Origin: JACCWP01 sp963785115
GTDB lineage: Bacteria; Actinomycetota; Actinomycetes; Propionibacteriales; Nocardioidaceae
Length of the DNA stretch: 64,000 nucleotides
Direction of reading: 5' to 3'
NCBI GenBank assembly: GCA_963785115.1
Contig: CAWATY010000007.1
Span: 124,001-188,000 of the forward strand
Shown: positions 43,811-50,830 of the stretch, one piece after another
Numbering within the stretch: position 1 is the first letter of the stretch
How the letters are laid out: each line of letters opens with the position of its first letter
Notes under the pieces: model-generated
What the model was told of the DNA's origin: nothing
The model's input: only the letters and a program-made list of their open reading frames with translations
Databases searched by the model: none
Made by a program: the position numbers and the translations under genes

Positions 43811-44700
43811 GCGGGCTCCTCGGAGAGGGTGCTGTCGAGTACGACCGAGCGGCTCAGGTGGCGGGGTTCGTCGGGGTCGAGCCCGCGGCGGTCGGCCAGC
43901 GCGACCGCGAGCCGCTGGCAGGTCACCAGCCGGGCCATCGGGTCGAGCGGCGGGTCGAGGACGGTGGCACCGGTGGCCTGCACGTCGGCCAGCAGGTCGG
44001 CGTCGACGTCGCCGAGCGACACGACCAGCGTCCGCGCGCCGGCCGCGGCCAGCGGGCCGTGCCGGTAGTCGAGGGCCGGGAAGCTCTCGGCCCACGCCTG
44101 TGCGCACTCGCGCATCTTCAGCGCCGCCTCCTGGGCGAGACCCACGGTCCAGCCGCGGCCGAGGTAGACGAAGTGCTGGAAGGGGGTCAGGTCCATCACC
44201 GGCGCCTCGAGCGCGCGGTCGAGGTCGGCCAGTGTCGCAGTCAGGTCGTCACCCAGCGCCGTGCGCCACAGTGCGAGCACCGCAGTCGGGAAGCGGGTCT
44301 GCACGACCGACTCCTCGTCGGCGTACGCCAGGTCGACGACGTGATCGGCGAACGCACCGACCGGCGAGTCGGGTACGCCGGTGACCACGACCCGACGGGC
44401 GTCGGCGTGCTCGCCGAGGGCGTCGAGCACCTCGGTGGTGGTACCGGAGCGGCTGAACGCCACGACGTGGTCGTAGCGACGACCGGGCGGCAGCTCGGAC
44501 GCGTACGCCCAGTCGGTCTCGCCCTGCCCGGCACGTTCGCGCAACCACGCGGCCGACTGCGCGACGAACGCCGAGGTGCCGCAGCCGATCAGCAGCGCGC
44601 GCACACCCGGTGGCGGGAGCACCCCGGAGTCCGGCCCGTCGGCGACCGCGCGGCGCCAGACCTGGGGCTGGGTGGCGATCTCCTCGCTCGTGCGGCTCAC
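43807..44700 (-). CDS. SIS-domain sugar isomerase/deaminase (AgaS/GlmS-like)
   Basis: A 297-residue protein with two SIS sugar-phosphate-binding domains: ALLIGCGTSAFVAQSAAWLRE and VVAFSRSGTTTEVLDALGEH in the first, and HFVYLGRGWTVGLAQEAALKMRECAQAWAESFPALDYRHGP in the second. The arrangement is that of GlmS C-terminal domains and AgaS ketose/aldose isomerase-deaminases, so an amino-sugar phosphate is the likely substrate (inference). The start is GTG 44700 or GTG 44718. It is the first gene of the ABC importer operon. Confidence 0.85.
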   Translation of the reverse strand: MSRTSEEIATQPQVWRRAVADGPDSGVLPPPGVRALLIGCGTSAFVAQSAAWLRERAGQGETDWAYASELPPGRRYDHVVAFSRSGTTTEVLDALGEHADARRVVVTGVPDSPVGAFADHVVDLAYADEESVVQTRFPTAVLALWRTALGDDLTATLADLDRALEAPVMDLTPFQHFVYLGRGWTVGLAQEAALKMRECAQAWAESFPALDYRHGPLAAAGARTLVVSLGDVDADLLADVQATGATVLDPPLDPMARLVTCQRLAVALADRRGLDPDEPRHLSRSVVLDSTLSEEPA

Positions 44701-44744
44701 GGGATCAGTGACCCGCACCGTGCGCGGGGTGTCCAGCGGCCCGC

Positions 44745-44756
44745 GCAAACGCGCAC
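44745..44756. promoter_or_regulatory. Candidate DeoR site, copy 1
   Basis: GCAAACGCGCAC lies in the 101-base spacer between the SIS/ABC operon (minus) and the hydrolase gene (plus). The identical 12 bases occur, on the other strand, at 48976-48987 in front of the DeoR gene. AAAC/GTTT-containing sites are typical of DeoR-type sugar repressors. Confidence 0.5.
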
Positions 44757-44801
44757 GGTGTGCTGCGCGACCTGCGCGCTCTGCGCCGGTCTGGGGCCAC
44801 G

Positions 44802-45869
44802 ATGTCGGCCGTGGATCCCCTGTTGTCGCAGTGGCGCCCCCGCCCCGCCGTCGTGCTCCCCGCCCATGAAGTGCCGCTGCCCGCGGTTCCCGTCGTCGAC
44901 GTGCACAACCACGTCGGGCGCTGGCTCGCGCCGGACGGGACGTGGCTGGCGAAGGACACCGCCGAGCTCGCGGCGACGCTGGCGACCGCCGGCGTCGAGA
45001 CCCTGGTGAACCTCGACGGCCGCTGGGGCGACGAGCTGGTGGCCAACGTCGACCGCTACGACCGGGCCGCCCCGGGGGCGTACGTGACGTTCTGCCAGGT
45101 CGAGTGGGACCAGCTCGCCGAGAGCGGCGGTCCGGACGACGCAGACGTCGTCGCACGGCTGACCGCGCAGCTCGAGGAGTCGGCCCGCGCGGGTGCCCGC
45201 GGCGTCAAGGTCTGGAAGGACCTCGGGCTCACGGTGCGGGACGCGACCGGCGCGCTGGTCCTTCCCGACGACCCGCGGGTGGTGGCGGTGCTGCGCGCAG
45301 CCGGCGAGCTCGGGCTGCCGGTGCTGATCCACTCCGCCGACCCGGTGGCGTTCTTCGAGCCGCTGGACGAGTACAACGAACGGCTGGACGAGCTGGGGGT
45401 GATGCCGCAGTGGTGGTTCGGCGGCCCCGAGCACCCGACCTTCGCCGAGCTGATCGACGCGCTGCACCGGCTGGTCGCCGGGTGTCCGGCTACGGCGTTC
45501 ATCGGCGCGCACGTGGGGTGCCACGCCGAGGACCTCGGTGCGGTGGGCGCCGCGATGGCCCGGCTGCCGAACTGGCACGCCGACACCGGGGGTCGGCTCG
45601 GTGAGGTGGGCCGGCAGCCACGGGCGTTCCGCCGACTGGTGGAGGCGTTCCCCGACCGGGTGCTGTTCGGCAGCGACTGCTACCCGCCCTCCCTCGCCGA
45701 GTACCGGCGCTGGTGGCGGTTCCTGGAGACCGACGACGAGCACTTCTCCTACTGCGACGAGGGCGAGATCCCACCCCAGGGCAGGTGGCGGATCAGCGGC
45801 GCCGCGCTGCCCCGCACCCTGCTGCCCGCCCTCTACCGGGACAACGCCCACCGGCTGCTCGGGCTCTGA
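44802..45869 (+). CDS. Amidohydrolase family 2 metal-dependent hydrolase
   Basis: A 355-residue TIM-barrel hydrolase. The metal ligands appear in VVDVHNHVGRW (HxH), PVLIHSADPVAFF (His), ATAFIGAHVGC (His) and VLFGSDCYPP (Asp). The family includes decarboxylases, lactonases and amidohydrolases; the sugar locus favours a sugar-lactone or N-acyl sugar substrate, but this is inference. The start is ATG 44802. It is divergent from the ABC operon, likely under the same regulator, and convergent with the lipoprotein gene, with no gap. Confidence 0.85.
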   Translation: MSAVDPLLSQWRPRPAVVLPAHEVPLPAVPVVDVHNHVGRWLAPDGTWLAKDTAELAATLATAGVETLVNLDGRWGDELVANVDRYDRAAPGAYVTFCQVEWDQLAESGGPDDADVVARLTAQLEESARAGARGVKVWKDLGLTVRDATGALVLPDDPRVVAVLRAAGELGLPVLIHSADPVAFFEPLDEYNERLDELGVMPQWWFGGPEHPTFAELIDALHRLVAGCPATAFIGAHVGCHAEDLGAVGAAMARLPNWHADTGGRLGEVGRQPRAFRRLVEAFPDRVLFGSDCYPPSLAEYRRWWRFLETDDEHFSYCDEGEIPPQGRWRISGAALPRTLLPALYRDNAHRLLGL

Positions 45870-47606
45870 TCAGGGCGCGGTGAGCCGTACCACCCGCACG
45901 AAGCGGGCGGTGAGGTTGGAACCCCGGGCGGTCAGCCAGAGGTCGGTCGACCCCGGCAGCGAGTCGTCCGGCCGCAGCGCCGGGACGCGCACCGTCGCGG
46001 TCCGCCACTTCCCCGAGCCGTGGTAGCCGATGGCGGGGCTCCGCCCGTCCGGCCACCGCAGCCGCCAGCTGCCCTCGCCGCGGTCGAGGAACGTCACCTT
46101 CACCAGCACGTCGTGGGACTCCGACGGGTCGAGGAAGGCCTCGTCGACGTCGAAGGCGAGCGACGGGCTGCCGCCTGCGAGGTTCGTCCGCAGCCCCTCG
46201 TACGCCACCCCGTTGTCGGGCTCGATGTCCCCGCGGTGCACGTCGGCGTGCGAGCGCCGCGCGACCGCGAGGGGCGCGACGTCACGCTGCACCAGCCAGC
46301 GCTCCCAGTTGCGCACGAACGGGCGGCCGCGCCACTCCCGTCCACCGGGGCCGAACGGTCCGTCCTCCCACCGCCAGTAGCGGTCCTCCGCCTCGCGCAG
46401 GGCGGCCCATGCGTCCGCGGACTCGCCGGGGCGTTGCCCGAGCGAGAGCCGTACCCAGTCCCAGTGCTCGGGCAGCCGGTCGAGACCCGACGGTCCGGGC
46501 ACGACGTAGAGCCAGTTCAGCTGCAGCTGCAGCGCCTTGAGGTTGCTGGTCGTGACCGAGTAGCCGAAGTGGTCGGTGTGGTAGCCGCAGTCGACGTAGC
46601 ACTCGTTCTCGGTGGCCCGGACCCGCTGATCGTGCGGCGACCGCCACAGCGACAGGTGGCCGTTGGGCCGCACCCGGGAGCCGTACGCGGGCGTCTCCGA
46701 GAGGTGGAAGTTGGCCAGCTCGGCGATGCCGGTCCGTACGCCCATGCCGGCCCGCACCGCGTCGGTGGTGAGCAGGTCGTCCGCGCGGCCGAAGGGGCCC
46801 CACGGGTAGTCCTCGCCGGTGAAGACGAGCCGCCCGACGTCGTCGCCGCCGATGTCCGCCAGGTCGGCGACCATGCGTGCGTACCAGCGCAGGTACGTAC
46901 GCCGGTCGAGCCGGCCGTGGTTCACCGCCTGAGTGATGATCTCGTAGTCGAACTCCGACCAGGTGAACGCGCCCGGCACGTACGCGAACCTGAAGTTGCG
47001 GTCGTCGAGCAGGCCCTCGTCGACCAGCAGCTGGCGCCAGGTGGTGCGCAGCGCGTCCCAGACGCAGTCGTCCCAGATCGGCAGGTGCCGTTGGCCGTCG
47101 TAGTCGCGGCCGACCGGGCGGACGTCGCACTCCTCGGTCACCCAGTCCGGTGCCCACTCGGCGCCGCTGGCGAACATCCGCACCCAGTACGGGCCCTTCT
47201 CCGCGAGCTGCTCGCCGAGCGGCTCGAACTGCATGCCCTGCGCCTCACCGGTCGAGCTGAGGTCGAGCGGCGCGTCGGGCTCGGGCGCGACCTGCGCCCA
47301 GGACACGTCGATGCTGCGGACCATGACCCGGTCGCCCGGGGACGCGTCCTCGGAGAAGAACCCGGAGTCGTCGGCGGGACGCACCCAGCGCGGCAGCGAC
47401 CAGTCGAGGCCGTTGCGCACGACCGGCCGGCCCACGCGGGCGGACAGCAGCGGCACCTGCGGGCCGGCCCGGTCCGCCGACGGAGCGGACCCGGACGGCT
47501 CCGACAGCGGCACCGTCTCGGCCACCTCGTGGGGGTCGCCGACGGCGGCGGTGCAGCCAGTCAGCACCGCCGCGACGGCGAGCGCTGCCGCGATCCGGCG
47601 GCTCAT
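45870..47606 (-). CDS. Lipoprotein of unknown family, possible glycoside hydrolase
   Basis: A 578-residue exported lipoprotein: the lipobox VLTGC puts the modified cysteine at residue 18. The large central part is rich in Trp and acidic residues in patterns like a TIM-barrel glycosidase (VMVRSIDVSWAQVAPEP, AYVPGAFTWSEFDYEII, LVFTGEDYPWGPF, NHFG-type HTDHFGYSV). The last 130 residues look like a beta-sandwich, perhaps carbohydrate-binding. I do not recognise the family. It overlaps the GH4 gene by 4 bases, so an outside polymer-cleaving or sugar-binding role with the inside GH4 enzyme is plausible. Confidence 0.75.
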   Translation of the reverse strand: MSRRIAAALAVAAVLTGCTAAVGDPHEVAETVPLSEPSGSAPSADRAGPQVPLLSARVGRPVVRNGLDWSLPRWVRPADDSGFFSEDASPGDRVMVRSIDVSWAQVAPEPDAPLDLSSTGEAQGMQFEPLGEQLAEKGPYWVRMFASGAEWAPDWVTEECDVRPVGRDYDGQRHLPIWDDCVWDALRTTWRQLLVDEGLLDDRNFRFAYVPGAFTWSEFDYEIITQAVNHGRLDRRTYLRWYARMVADLADIGGDDVGRLVFTGEDYPWGPFGRADDLLTTDAVRAGMGVRTGIAELANFHLSETPAYGSRVRPNGHLSLWRSPHDQRVRATENECYVDCGYHTDHFGYSVTTSNLKALQLQLNWLYVVPGPSGLDRLPEHWDWVRLSLGQRPGESADAWAALREAEDRYWRWEDGPFGPGGREWRGRPFVRNWERWLVQRDVAPLAVARRSHADVHRGDIEPDNGVAYEGLRTNLAGGSPSLAFDVDEAFLDPSESHDVLVKVTFLDRGEGSWRLRWPDGRSPAIGYHGSGKWRTATVRVPALRPDDSLPGSTDLWLTARGSNLTARFVRVVRLTAP

Positions 47607-48922
47607 GGCGTCGTGCTGAGCGTGCCGCGCAGCGCGGGCGGCAGCAGGTCGCCGTGCGCCTCGACCATCGCGTCGGTCAGGTCCCACATCGCGTCGACGG
47701 TGAGGGTGGCGGCCGCGTTCGGGTCGACCATCACGGCCTGCCGCACCATCCGGGGATCCTCCCGGACCGCGGCCTGCACGGTCAGGTCGACGACGCCGAG
47801 GAACGAGCGGTTGAGCGCCGCACACACCGGAGGCAACGCCCCGATGTGCACCGGGTGCATTCCGGTCGCGTCGATCAGGGCCGGCACCTCGACGCCGAGG
47901 CCTTCGGGCAGGTCGGTGAGCAGTCCGGTGTTCGCGACGTTGGCGTGGATGACGCGCGGCTGCCCGGTCACCATCGAGTGGATCACCTGCGGCGCGTACT
48001 CCGTGGCGTCGGCCGCCTCCAGCGGCTCGTCGGCGTCGAGCAGCTCACGGGTGTGCTCGTACTCGGCCAGGTTGCCGGCGCTGATCCCCTTGTAGTCGCC
48101 GACCGGGATCCGCAGCCGGCTGATCTCGGAGTCGTCGCGCAGGTACCACGGCAGGTACTCGCTGGAGTGCTCGCTGGTCTCGGTCGGGTAGCGACCGATC
48201 CGCCGGTACATGTCCACCCGCACCCGCCGCTGCAGCTCGGGGTCGGCGGCGATCCGCGCGTCCAGCCGCGGGTAGAGGTCCTCGCCGCCGTGCTCCCAGC
48301 GCAGCAGCCACGCCTGGTGGTTGACGCCGGCGGCCAGGTAGCGGGTGCCCTCGAACGGCACGTCCAGCAGCCCGCACAGGCCGTGGACCGTCCAGTAGAC
48401 CGAGTGGCACAGCCCGACCGCCTTGACCCGTGGGTGCCGCGCGGCCAGGTACGTGAGGTTCATCGACATCGGGTTCGTGTACGACAGCAGCCACGCGTCG
48501 GGACAGACCTCGAGCATCGTCTCCGCGATCCGGTCGAGCACCGGGAAGGTGCGCAGCGCCCGGAAGACGCCGCCGACCCCGAGGGTGTCGCCGATGGTCT
48601 GGCGCAGGCCGAACCGCTCGGGCACGTCGAAGTCGACGAGGGTGGCGGCGTGACCACCGACGTTGACGGCGTTGACGACGAAGTCGGCGCCCTCGAGGGC
48701 GGTGGCCAGGTCGGCGCTGCTGCGAACCGTGGGCTTGGCGTCGACCTGCTGGGCGACCCGCTGCGCCATCCGCTCGGCCGTCTCGAGCCGGCCGGGGTCG
48801 ATGTCGTGCAGCCGCAGCTCCGCCTCCGCGAGCTCGGGCATGCCGAGGATGTCGAAGAGCAGGTCGCGGGTGAACACCACGCTCCCGGCGCCGACGAATG
48901 CGATCACAGGCTGCCGATTCAT
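47603..48922 (-). CDS. GH4 family glycosidase (MelA-like alpha-galactosidase or phospho-glycosidase)
   Basis: A 439-residue NAD- and divalent-metal-dependent glycosidase. The NAD site is AFVGAGSVVFTRDLLFDIL; metal ligands are the Cys and His in VGLCHSVYWT and the His in LAAGVNHQAWLL; NAVNVGG and YTNPMSMNLTYL are family landmarks. GH4 enzymes act by oxidation and elimination on alpha- or beta-linked sugars. The pattern is closest to alpha-galactosidases (MelA type), but a phosphorylated substrate cannot be excluded. The start is ATG 48920-48922, divergent from DeoR. Confidence 0.88.
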   Translation of the reverse strand: MNRQPVIAFVGAGSVVFTRDLLFDILGMPELAEAELRLHDIDPGRLETAERMAQRVAQQVDAKPTVRSSADLATALEGADFVVNAVNVGGHAATLVDFDVPERFGLRQTIGDTLGVGGVFRALRTFPVLDRIAETMLEVCPDAWLLSYTNPMSMNLTYLAARHPRVKAVGLCHSVYWTVHGLCGLLDVPFEGTRYLAAGVNHQAWLLRWEHGGEDLYPRLDARIAADPELQRRVRVDMYRRIGRYPTETSEHSSEYLPWYLRDDSEISRLRIPVGDYKGISAGNLAEYEHTRELLDADEPLEAADATEYAPQVIHSMVTGQPRVIHANVANTGLLTDLPEGLGVEVPALIDATGMHPVHIGALPPVCAALNRSFLGVVDLTVQAAVREDPRMVRQAVMVDPNAAATLTVDAMWDLTDAMVEAHGDLLPPALRGTLSTTP

Positions 48923-48975
48923 CCGTGCAGTGAACACCGCACACCCCGCCAGGGCGTACGAACAAGCAGTCGCGG

Positions 48976-48987
48976 GTGCGCGTTTGC
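48976..48987. promoter_or_regulatory. Candidate DeoR site, copy 2
   Basis: GTGCGCGTTTGC is the exact reverse complement of the site at 44745-44756 and lies in the 100-base spacer between the GH4 gene (minus) and DeoR (plus). An inverted partner, CGAACAAGCA at about 48958-48967, precedes it, so the full operator may be a two-half-site element. Confidence 0.5.
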
Positions 48988-49022
48988 TCGCGCTCTCGGC
49001 CCGGCGCACCGATGATGGGCAG

Positions 49023-49889
49023 GTGACGGTCGGGCAGACAGGCACGGGCGCCGGCGCCGCCGCGTGGCGCCGGGCCGACCGGGTGGCCGAGATCCTCGAC
49101 CGGCTGGCGGACGACGGCGCGGTGAGCGTCACCGCACTGGCCCGTGAGTTCGGCGTCTCGCTGGCGACCCTGCGCCGCGACCTGCAGCTGTTGGAGGAGC
49201 AGAAGCTGCTCGGTCGCACCCACGGCGGCGCGGTCGCCATCGACGTGGCGGCCGAGCTGCCGGTGCGCTACCGCACCAACCAGCAGCGGGAGCAGAAGCG
49301 GGCGATCGCGCGCACCGCCGTGACCCGCATCCCGCTGGGCGCGGTCGTCGGCCTCACCGGCGGCACCACGACCACCGAGGTGGCCCGCCAGCTGACCGTC
49401 CGGGACAGCCTCACCGTGGTGACCAACGCGCTCAACATCGCCGCCGAGCTGGCGATCCGGCCCAAGGTCAAGGTCGTGGTGCCCGGCGGCGTCGCCCGCC
49501 CGCAGTCCTACGAGCTGGTCGGCGTCTGGAGCGAGCAGGCACTGCGGGGCATCAACATCGGCGTCGCGGTGGTCGGCGTCGACGGCGTGGACGCCGACGG
49601 CGGCATCACCACCCACGACGAGGTGGAGGCCCAGACCAACGCCGCGCTGCTGTCGCGCGCGCGCAAGGTCGTGGTCGTCGCCGACGCGAGCAAGGTCGGC
49701 CGGGTGCACCTGGCCCGCATCGCGGGGCTGGACCGGGTCGACGAGATCATCACCGACCCGGGCGCCGACCGGGACGCGGTGGAACGGCTGCGCGCGACGG
49801 GCACGACCGTCACGCTGGCCGGCCCGTCGGTCCGCTCGACGCTGGCGAGCGTCGCCGCGGTGACCGGTCGCGAGGGGCCGACACCATGA
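49023..49889 (+). CDS. DeoR-family sugar regulator
   Basis: A 288-residue repressor. N-terminal HTH: RVAEILDRLADDGAVSVTALAREFGVSLATLRRDLQLLEEQKLL. The C-terminal sensor has the sugar-phosphate isomerase fold: GLTGGTTTTEVARQL, VVTNALNIAAEL, GVDGVDADGGITTHDEVEAQTNAALL. It should be induced by a phosphorylated sugar of the pathway it governs. The start is GTG 49023. It is divergent from GH4 and overlaps the GH114 gene by 4 bases (ATGA). Confidence 0.9.
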   Translation: MTVGQTGTGAGAAAWRRADRVAEILDRLADDGAVSVTALAREFGVSLATLRRDLQLLEEQKLLGRTHGGAVAIDVAAELPVRYRTNQQREQKRAIARTAVTRIPLGAVVGLTGGTTTTEVARQLTVRDSLTVVTNALNIAAELAIRPKVKVVVPGGVARPQSYELVGVWSEQALRGINIGVAVVGVDGVDADGGITTHDEVEAQTNAALLSRARKVVVVADASKVGRVHLARIAGLDRVDEIITDPGADRDAVERLRATGTTVTLAGPSVRSTLASVAAVTGREGPTP

Positions 49890-50719
49890 GGCTCCGGGCC
49901 GCGCTGCTCTGCGGGGTGTCGGCCGTGGCGCTGGTCGTGGCGTTGGTGGTTGCGCTGGGCGCGCCCATGACGGCGCAGGCCCGCCCCCTGCCCGACCCCC
50001 AACCCGAGCGCGCCCCGTCGGTCACGCTCCCCACGCCCAACGTCGACTGGGACTACCAGATCGGCGGCGCCTTCCCGCCGGCGTCCGGAGTCGGCATCGT
50101 GTCCCGCGACCGGCACGCCGAGCCGGCCGCGGGCGCGTACAACCTCTGCTACGTCAACGCGTTCCAGACCCAGGCCGACGAGAAGGCATTCTGGCGGAAC
50201 CACTGGCGGCTGGTGCTGAAGAAGGACGGCCGGCCGGTCGTCGACAGCGTCTGGGGCGAGTGGCTGCTCGACACCCGCACACCCTCCAAGCGGCACGCGC
50301 TCGCCGACATCGTCGGCCGGTGGACCGAACGGTGCGCGAATGACGGGTTCGACGCGGTCGAGTACGACAACTTCGACTCCTGGAACCGCAGCAAGCACCT
50401 GATCAGCAAGCCGGACAACATCGCCTACGCGCGGCTGCTGACGGCGAGGGCGCACGGCGCGGGTCTCGCCGCCGCGCAGAAGAACTGGGCCGAGATCGCC
50501 GACCGCGGGCCCGACATCGGCTTCGACTTCGCCGTGGCCGAGGAGTGCGCGCGCTGGCACGAGTGCGGGTCGTACGCGGTGCCGTACGACGACAGGGTGC
50601 TGGTCGTCGAGTACCGCGACCGCGACTTCACCCGCGGCTGCGACCGCTGGGGCGAGCGGTTGTCGATCGTCCGCCGCGACGTGGCCGTCAGCCCGGACGG
50701 CCCGAACCTTCGCTGCTGA
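49886..50719 (+). CDS. GH114 endo-alpha-1,4-polygalactosaminidase-like protein
   Basis: A 277-residue exported protein: a Sec-type hydrophobic N-terminus (about residues 8-30), then the TIM-barrel domain VDWDYQIGGAFPPASGV, AYNLCYVNAFQTQADE, GFDAVEYDNFDSW (acidic residues expected at the active site), AAAQKNWAEI and FDFAVAEEC. The founding family member cleaves alpha-1,4-polygalactosamine; few relatives have been tested. The start ATG overlaps the DeoR stop, so this enzyme is made together with the regulator. It is followed by a highly folded spacer. Confidence 0.85.
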   Translation: MRLRAALLCGVSAVALVVALVVALGAPMTAQARPLPDPQPERAPSVTLPTPNVDWDYQIGGAFPPASGVGIVSRDRHAEPAAGAYNLCYVNAFQTQADEKAFWRNHWRLVLKKDGRPVVDSVWGEWLLDTRTPSKRHALADIVGRWTERCANDGFDAVEYDNFDSWNRSKHLISKPDNIAYARLLTARAHGAGLAAAQKNWAEIADRGPDIGFDFAVAEECARWHECGSYAVPYDDRVLVVEYRDRDFTRGCDRWGERLSIVRRDVAVSPDGPNLRC

Positions 50720-50721
50720 CC

Positions 50722-50810
50722 GCCCACCCCCGAGACCGATCTCGAGACATCCGGGTCGCTCCCACGACCACAACGTCACGACATCCGCGAGGGTGGGCAT
50801 CGGTCTCGGG
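50722..50810. other. Structured intergenic region with interleaved inverted repeats
   Basis: Left arm A, GCCCACCC (50722-50729), and arm B, CCCGAGACCGAT (50729-50740), have complements in the order A', GGGTGGGC (50791-50798), then B', ATCGGTCTCGGG (50799-50810). The order A-B-A'-B' cannot nest as one hairpin; it could form a pseudoknot or two competing stems. Inside are a direct repeat GACATCCG (50746-50753, 50780-50787) and a small stem CGAGA/TCTCG. It lies between the GH114 stop and the next gene. Confidence 0.6.
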
Positions 50811-50830
50811 CAGCCGCGTACCGTGGGGAG

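Noticed and set aside
40624..44700. An ATPase subunit for the CUT1 sugar importer in this operon
   Set aside because: No Walker motif gene occurs there; the nearby ABC ATPase at 37985-38923 belongs to an ABC-2 exporter with its own permease.
40600..50800. Secondary-metabolite gene cluster
   Set aside because: No synthase, carrier protein or tailoring enzymes are present; the genes fit sugar transport and breakdown.
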